A stretch of DNA of 64,000 nucleotides, taken from NCBI GenBank assembly GCA_015060625.1, contig SUYC01000001.1, forward strand, positions 1 through 64,000. Reading direction: 5' to 3'. Each line of letters opens with the position of its first letter. Within the stretch, counting starts at the first letter, position 1. The position numbers and the translations under genes were made by a program. Below, piece by piece: positions 59,776-64,000 of the stretch. Below the pieces are notes generated by a model. It ran no database searches and had not been told where the DNA came from. It was given only the letters and a program-made list of their open reading frames with translations. The stretch is from Xylanibacter ruminicola (GTDB lineage Bacteria; Bacteroidota; Bacteroidia; Bacteroidales; Bacteroidaceae).

Positions 59776-60672
59776 ATGACAGATAGACTATACGCTAAAT
59801 ATATGTGGCTGATTTCCACTATCTATAATGCTGGCAAAATTTCGTTTGGAGATATTGCCCGCAAATGGGACAATGCAAGTGTTAATGATTTGCACCAACC
59901 TTTGAAACTGCGAACTTTCCATAATCATCGAAATGCGATACTAATGCAGTTTGGTGTTGTGATAGAGTGTCAGAGAGGTTCTAACCTATATTATATAGAT
60001 AATCCTGATGCGTTAGAGAATGATTCTATTAACCAGTGGTTGCTTGATTCTTTTGCTGTAAGCAACCTCCTGATGGATAACCGCTCTATTTGTGACAGAA
60101 TAATGTTGGAGGATGTGCCATCTGGTAGGTACTACCTCGAAATTATTACGTCTGCGATGCGTGATAATCGTCAAATAGTGATTGATTATGAGGATTTCTT
60201 GGGCAATACCATTCAGGGGCTAAAGGTTAATCCATACTTCATCAGACTGTTCAAGCGTCGTTGGTATGTAATGGCCCTTGTATTGCCTGGAAAAGAGATT
60301 CGCCGCTTTGGACTAGACCGTATCAAGCGTGTGGAAGTTTTGGATTCTAGGTTTAACTATCCAAAGGATTTCTCGCCCCAAGATTACTACACAGATTATT
60401 ATGGCGTATTCCATGATGCGAAGCCTATGACGATTCGATTAAAGGCCTATCGCGAGAAACCAAACTATCTTCGCTCGCTTCCTCTTCATCATAGCCAGCG
60501 TGAGATAGAGTCAAAAGCAGATTATACCATTTTTGAATATAAGATAGCGCCAACCTACGATTTTATTCAGGAGATTCTAAGTCATGGTAACCAGCTGGAA
60601 GTAATTTCTCCAGATGTATTCCGTCAGCAAATCAAGGCAATTATTGAAGAAATGCACGATTTTTATGAATAA
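59776..60672 (+). CDS. WYL-domain transcriptional regulator
   Basis: The 298-residue protein has an N-terminal winged helix (SFGDIARKWDNASVNDLHQP) and a WYL domain (GLKVNPYFIRLFKRRWYVMA, then KEIRRFGLDRIKRVEV), followed by a C-terminal WCX-like extension. WYL proteins bind nucleic acid or nucleotide ligands and often control phage-defence loci (for example CapW and BrxR). It lies upstream, on the same strand, of UDG-like and RavA-like genes. Its palindromes upstream support autoregulation. Confidence 0.85.
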   Translation: MTDRLYAKYMWLISTIYNAGKISFGDIARKWDNASVNDLHQPLKLRTFHNHRNAILMQFGVVIECQRGSNLYYIDNPDALENDSINQWLLDSFAVSNLLMDNRSICDRIMLEDVPSGRYYLEIITSAMRDNRQIVIDYEDFLGNTIQGLKVNPYFIRLFKRRWYVMALVLPGKEIRRFGLDRIKRVEVLDSRFNYPKDFSPQDYYTDYYGVFHDAKPMTIRLKAYREKPNYLRSLPLHHSQREIESKADYTIFEYKIAPTYDFIQEILSHGNQLEVISPDVFRQQIKAIIEEMHDFYE

Positions 60673-60710
60673 TTTCTTCTGATATGCAATTATGTTGCAT
60701 ATTGCCCCCA

Positions 60711-60718
60711 TATCTTTG
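60711..60718 (+). promoter_or_regulatory. -7 box (TATCTTTG) after the WYL gene
   Basis: This box, 19 bases before the ATG at 60738, lets the next gene be transcribed apart from the WYL gene. No clear -33 element. Confidence 0.45.
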
Positions 60719-60737
60719 CCATCAAAAAAGAAAAGAT

Positions 60738-61253
60738 ATGGCAAATAATGATGAGCTTAAAAGACTGGGTGAAAGGTTCCCCAATAAGAATGTTGGTTGT
60801 GGCAATCCTGATGCGAAAATTCTGGTTGTCACGCAGAAAGTAGGAAATGTAGAGAAAGACTTTGAATATCTTCAGAAACTATTTAAGTATATCCCTTGTA
60901 AAAATGGGGAAAAGCCGAATGTGTTTGATTATTGTTACTACGTATTTTTTGATGAGAGTTTATTGGCAGACTCATTCTTTGCCCATTTCCAGATAATCGT
61001 TTATACTTTCATTGATGGCAATCAATTGCATAAGCATAATCCCGCTAAATTATTTAAAATGGAGTGGATGTCAGATTGTACTATTGAAGATGGTGCTATT
61101 CAGCGCTTGTTTGTAGCGCATTCGAAAGCAGAGAATGATAAAGCAGAAAGATTGATGTTGTGTACTTACCCATTTGGAAAAGTCTCTCATACGATTCTTA
61201 AATGCAGCAGACTGTTACTTAATTGGTTCTTGCTGTCAACTGGTGGGTTTTAA
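60738..61253 (+). CDS. Possible UDG-fold protein (first)
   Basis: The 171-residue protein is not firmly recognised. GCGNPDAKILVVTQKVGN resembles the first strand and motif A of uracil-DNA-glycosylase-fold proteins, and ERLMLCTYPFGKVS near the end sits where the UDG C-terminal motif would be. The catalytic residues of motif A are not conserved, so it may be an inactive binder. The frame is open from 60684, but the promoter supports the ATG at 60738. It belongs to the group controlled by WYL, if position is a guide. Confidence 0.35.
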   Translation: MANNDELKRLGERFPNKNVGCGNPDAKILVVTQKVGNVEKDFEYLQKLFKYIPCKNGEKPNVFDYCYYVFFDESLLADSFFAHFQIIVYTFIDGNQLHKHNPAKLFKMEWMSDCTIEDGAIQRLFVAHSKAENDKAERLMLCTYPFGKVSHTILKCSRLLLNWFLLSTGGF

Positions 61254-61263
61254 TTGAATACTG

Positions 61264-61836
61264 ATGGAAATGAATAATAAGGTTATAGCCACAAATAAGA
61301 CTAATCCAATTTTGATGAAGATTGCGAGGCGCGAAAAATGGGTGAAACCATTTGCTAAGAAGCTTACGGCAGAGGATGCAGCTCGAGTTAAGGAGTTGCA
61401 TTTTGCCAAGTTGTTTATGCTCTTAGCTCCTGCAACTGGAGATGAAGAAATATTGCTTGATTCAGGGAATGGTCAATATTGTGTTCCAATAGAGTTACGT
61501 TGTGATGATATGTCCATTTTTAATTCCGACGTAATAGTAGATGGTGATGGCAATCAGTATCGTTTTGCTGACAGCCTTGAGCACAAACAAGCTTATACGT
61601 TTGAGATATGGAATGGTCTACCTGATGCTCTTCTCGAGAATTTTACTGAATTCCAATATTTCACCAGCGTCACTGATATACCACCTTTTGCATTCTATCG
61701 CTTCAAAAAGTTGAAGAGCATTTGTCTTCCTCCAAGTATAAAGACTATTGGCAACAGGGCTTTCTATGGTTGTACGTCACTTGAATATTTAGATTCTGAT
61801 AATCCTTTAAAAGATGCTATGAAATTTGTTTTATAA
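61264..61836 (+). CDS. Protein with C-terminal BspA-like leucine-rich repeat
   Basis: The 190-residue protein has an unrecognised N-terminal part with no signal peptide (RREKWVKPFAKKLTAEDAAR) and one or two BspA/LRR_5-type repeats at its end (FKKLKSICLPPSIKTIGNRA then FYGCTSLEYLD). The repeat run is cut off after two units, so it may be truncated. The ATG is 10 bases after the previous stop. LRR parts are usually for protein binding; a target is not known. Confidence 0.5.
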   Translation: MEMNNKVIATNKTNPILMKIARREKWVKPFAKKLTAEDAARVKELHFAKLFMLLAPATGDEEILLDSGNGQYCVPIELRCDDMSIFNSDVIVDGDGNQYRFADSLEHKQAYTFEIWNGLPDALLENFTEFQYFTSVTDIPPFAFYRFKKLKSICLPPSIKTIGNRAFYGCTSLEYLDSDNPLKDAMKFVL

Positions 61837-61857
61837 CAAAAAAAATAATTATCTTTG
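61825..61857 (+). promoter_or_regulatory. Promoter of the UDG-like / RavA-like genes
   Basis: TTTG (61825-61828) and TATCTTTG (61850-61857), 21 bases apart, lie 51 bases before the ATG at 61909. The TTTG lies inside the end of the LRR gene. Confidence 0.6.
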
Positions 61858-61908
61858 CATCAGATTTCCTCAAAAACGAATCATGTATAACTGATAAAAC
61901 TATAGAAT

Positions 61909-62592
61909 ATGATGACAGCAGAAGAACTGATGGAGCAATATAAAAAAGTCCGTGAAGAAGAGGGAATAAGCGGCGGTCTTGGACTTATAACGAATCCCCG
62001 AGCTCTAGAAAGAGGAATCCTATTAGTGGGTATGAATCCTTCTGGGCAGGGAGATGGTGTTCATATTTACTGCGAGTGTAAGAAGGATGACTTTTGGGGA
62101 CCAAAGTTTGATATGATGGGGGACTATAACAATAAATGCGGATACATAGACCTTCTGCCCATACGAAATGGTAGGCAGGAAGTGGTTCATTCAGATAATG
62201 AGATTAATTATTTTGGAAAGCTTCTTGCACATACAAGGGATTATATTGAAGAATTACGACCTCGTTTGATAATTTTGGCAAATAGTAAAGCTCGCTATTA
62301 TTGGGGATTTAAGAAAAAGACTCCATGGATGAGTTATACCTTCAAAAAAGTTAATTCGCCACTAGAAGGGGAGAGAAGATACTGGAAACTATATCAAATA
62401 ACAGGAATTGTACCAACAGGTGTCAATCGTTATGCTAATAACACAAATCTTATCGGAACTTACTTTCTTCAGTATCGTCAATATAAAGATATGTTTGGAA
62501 TACCTGTTCCAAGAGAAAAAGAACTCAGGTATGTTGATATCCAAACGATAGCTAAATTTATTGATGTTGATTGGGAAAAGAAACTATATTAA
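61909..62592 (+). CDS. UDG-superfamily-like protein
   Basis: The 227-residue protein has ILLVGMNPSGQGDGVHIYCE, which follows the GxNPS motif A of the SMUG/TDG-type uracil-DNA glycosylase superfamily, and RPRLIILANSKARYYWGFKK, where these proteins have a strand ending in a small/polar residue. The catalytic Asn of the motif is present. It lacks a signal peptide and may remove modified bases, or bind DNA. Its stop lies two bases before the RavA-like ATG, so the two are one operon. Family assignment is inference. Confidence 0.5.
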   Translation: MMTAEELMEQYKKVREEEGISGGLGLITNPRALERGILLVGMNPSGQGDGVHIYCECKKDDFWGPKFDMMGDYNNKCGYIDLLPIRNGRQEVVHSDNEINYFGKLLAHTRDYIEELRPRLIILANSKARYYWGFKKKTPWMSYTFKKVNSPLEGERRYWKLYQITGIVPTGVNRYANNTNLIGTYFLQYRQYKDMFGIPVPREKELRYVDIQTIAKFIDVDWEKKLY

Positions 62593-62594
62593 TT

Positions 62595-64000
62595 ATGCAA
62601 GGTGCAATAAAAGAACGAATACAAAGTCTGCTTGGCGCGATAAACCAAGGGATTTACGAAAAAGATACAGAGTTGGCTATGGCGTTATTGGCGGCATTAG
62701 CTGGTGAGAGCATAATCTTGCTGGGGCCTCCAGGTGTTGCCAAATCGATGATTGCTAGAAGACTGAAACTGGCATTCAGAAATGCTCACTCTTTTGAGTA
62801 TCTGATGTCTAGGTTTAGTACGCCTGACGAGATATTCGGACCTGTTAGTATCAGCAAGCTGAAGGATGCTGATAAATACGAACGCAATACTGATGGCTAT
62901 TTACCAACAGCCGATGTGGTGTTCCTTGATGAGATTTGGAAAGCAGGTCCTGCTATCCAGAACACTTTGCTTACTGTTATTAACGAAAAACTGTTTCGTA
63001 ATGGCGACAAAGAGATGAAACTACCATTGAAGTTGTTGGTAGCTGCAAGTAACGAGCTGCCCACACAAGGCGAAGGACTTGAGGCTCTTTGGGATCGTTT
63101 CATTATCAGATTGGAGTGTGGCAATATAAAGACTGAAAAGAATTTTAATGCCATGCTACTTGATAACACCATTGACGATGATATCGTGGTTTCAGATGAT
63201 ATTAAGATTAGTAATGATGAGTATCATGAATGGAATGATGCAATCAATCGTATTGGTGTTTCTGAAAACATACTAAAATGCATCAATTTTATTCGCAAGG
63301 CTATTACCAACGTTCATATTGGTCAGACTGACGAGCATCATAATGTGTACGTTAGTGATCGACGTTGGAAGAATATTATAAGACTCCTACGTACTTCAGC
63401 CTTCATCCATGATAGGAGCGAAGTGTCATTTGAAGACTTGTTGCCAATTTATAACTGCTTATGGCAAGAACCAGAAGAAGCTGAGGGAATACGTACAATC
63501 GTAATACAAGCTTTGTTTCATGAGTATACGTCGATTTTTGCCTATCTGAGAGAGGATTTGAGTAATGACATTAGGGTTAATCGTCAGCATCGAGCCACAG
63601 AAAAAGCCCGCAAAAGTATGAAAGTCTTCGACTCAAACAAGAAGATATACGATAATTACTACTATCACCTGTTGGACCACGATACAGGTAATACTTACGT
63701 CTTTATCAGCGATTATCAGAATCTGAAACAGAGAACCATAGGAAATCTAGGACAGGGTGGAATCATCTACAAAGATCCAAAGAACCCTAATCGCAGTATC
63801 ATTAGGAGTTATAATGGAGGCGAAATGCCAATGGGTGCCAGTTCTGTCTATCTCACTCGTGATGAAGAATATATTTATATCGATGGAGTAAGGTTCTACA
63901 TAGAAACGCTAGGGCGTGGTGAACGCCAGACTCTTCCATCGAAACATGGCAATGTGTCTGGGCGAGACTTTTATCAGGAGCTTGAAGAATTGAGTACTGG
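62595..64000 (+). CDS. RavA-type MoxR AAA+ ATPase (partial, cut by window end)
   Basis: The frame runs open from an ATG at 62595 to the window end (468 codons). The N-terminal AAA+ domain closely fits RavA: IILLGPPGVAKSMIARRLKL (Walker A), EYLMSRFSTPDEIFGPVSIS, VVFLDEIWKAGPAIQNTLLT (Walker B) and LVAASNELPTQGEGLEALWD (sensor 1 and arginine region). Later parts are helical and then strand-rich (NTYVFISDYQNLKQRTIGNL), differing from E. coli RavA. A VWA-domain partner usually follows such genes, but it would be outside the window. It sits downstream of a WYL regulator and UDG-like gene. Confidence 0.85.
   Translation, partial: MQGAIKERIQSLLGAINQGIYEKDTELAMALLAALAGESIILLGPPGVAKSMIARRLKLAFRNAHSFEYLMSRFSTPDEIFGPVSISKLKDADKYERNTDGYLPTADVVFLDEIWKAGPAIQNTLLTVINEKLFRNGDKEMKLPLKLLVAASNELPTQGEGLEALWDRFIIRLECGNIKTEKNFNAMLLDNTIDDDIVVSDDIKISNDEYHEWNDAINRIGVSENILKCINFIRKAITNVHIGQTDEHHNVYVSDRRWKNIIRLLRTSAFIHDRSEVSFEDLLPIYNCLWQEPEEAEGIRTIVIQALFHEYTSIFAYLREDLSNDIRVNRQHRATEKARKSMKVFDSNKKIYDNYYYHLLDHDTGNTYVFISDYQNLKQRTIGNLGQGGIIYKDPKNPNRSIIRSYNGGEMPMGASSVYLTRDEEYIYIDGVRFYIETLGRGERQTLPSKHGNVSGRDFYQELEELST

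Noticed and set aside
1..64000. tRNA, rRNA or CRISPR arrays
   Set aside because: No T-loop patterns, rRNA stretches or evenly spaced direct repeats were seen by eye; a tRNAscan run would be decisive.

Overview
The window looks like a chromosomal segment from a Bacteroidales bacterium, most like Prevotella or a close relative. Most upstream regions carry the Bacteroidota promoter pattern (TTTG near -33 and TAnnTTTG near -7). The gene content fits too: HU-CCDC81/SPOR protein, DUF4494, DUF4738-like and DUF4840-like lipoproteins, a smalltalk micro-protein, BT4734/VapE protein, a TonB receptor and class-type KduI. No rRNA, tRNA or CRISPR array was seen. The species call rests on gene content and promoter style only.

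Layout. 1-5.1 kb is a patchwork of small stress and redox genes (flavin reductase, cupin, HxlR regulator, GNAT, SMR efflux, thioredoxin) mixed with gene debris: an HD-hydrolase tail, pieces of umuD and umuC around a flavodoxin tail, and back-to-back AraC and HTH-antitoxin fragments. 5.1-14.8 kb is an AT-rich accessory island. It holds a BT4734/VapE protein, a 450-bp inverted-repeat region, an HU-like protein, an ABC-type ATPase with a small TOPRIM-like partner, a strongly folded 116-nt intergenic element, and a run of envelope lipoproteins. 14.8-57.2 kb is mostly core chromosome: a HU-CCDC81/SPOR-FHA-MBL operon, ugd, nucleotidase-nudC, kdsB, a MORN-YhcH-glgB-DUF6057 run, two tandem acyl-CoA ligases, a LolE-like permease, an aminotransferase, a pseudokinase-DUF4494-yggS operon, an EFR1 ferredoxin, two paired sensor proteins, a hexuronate locus (PTS IIC, KduI, MFS), a nitroreductase, an isolated NrdJ C-terminal domain, folB, an amidase, an MCE protein, dnaA, a BtuB-like receptor and inositol-phosphate synthase. 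57.2-64 kb is accessory again: smalltalk/HU-like pair, a perfect 52-bp palindrome, a toxin-antitoxin pair, a palindrome cluster, a WYL regulator, two possible uracil-DNA-glycosylase-fold proteins, an LRR protein and a RavA-type MoxR ATPase cut by the window end.

The strongest leads for something new are: (i) the right-end WYL / UDG-like / LRR / RavA group, which has the look of a regulated defence locus; (ii) the ATPase plus TOPRIM-like pair followed by a nested five-helix RNA or mobile hairpin; and (iii) two similar inverted-repeat regions, each next to an HU-like gene and each centred on perfect palindromes.
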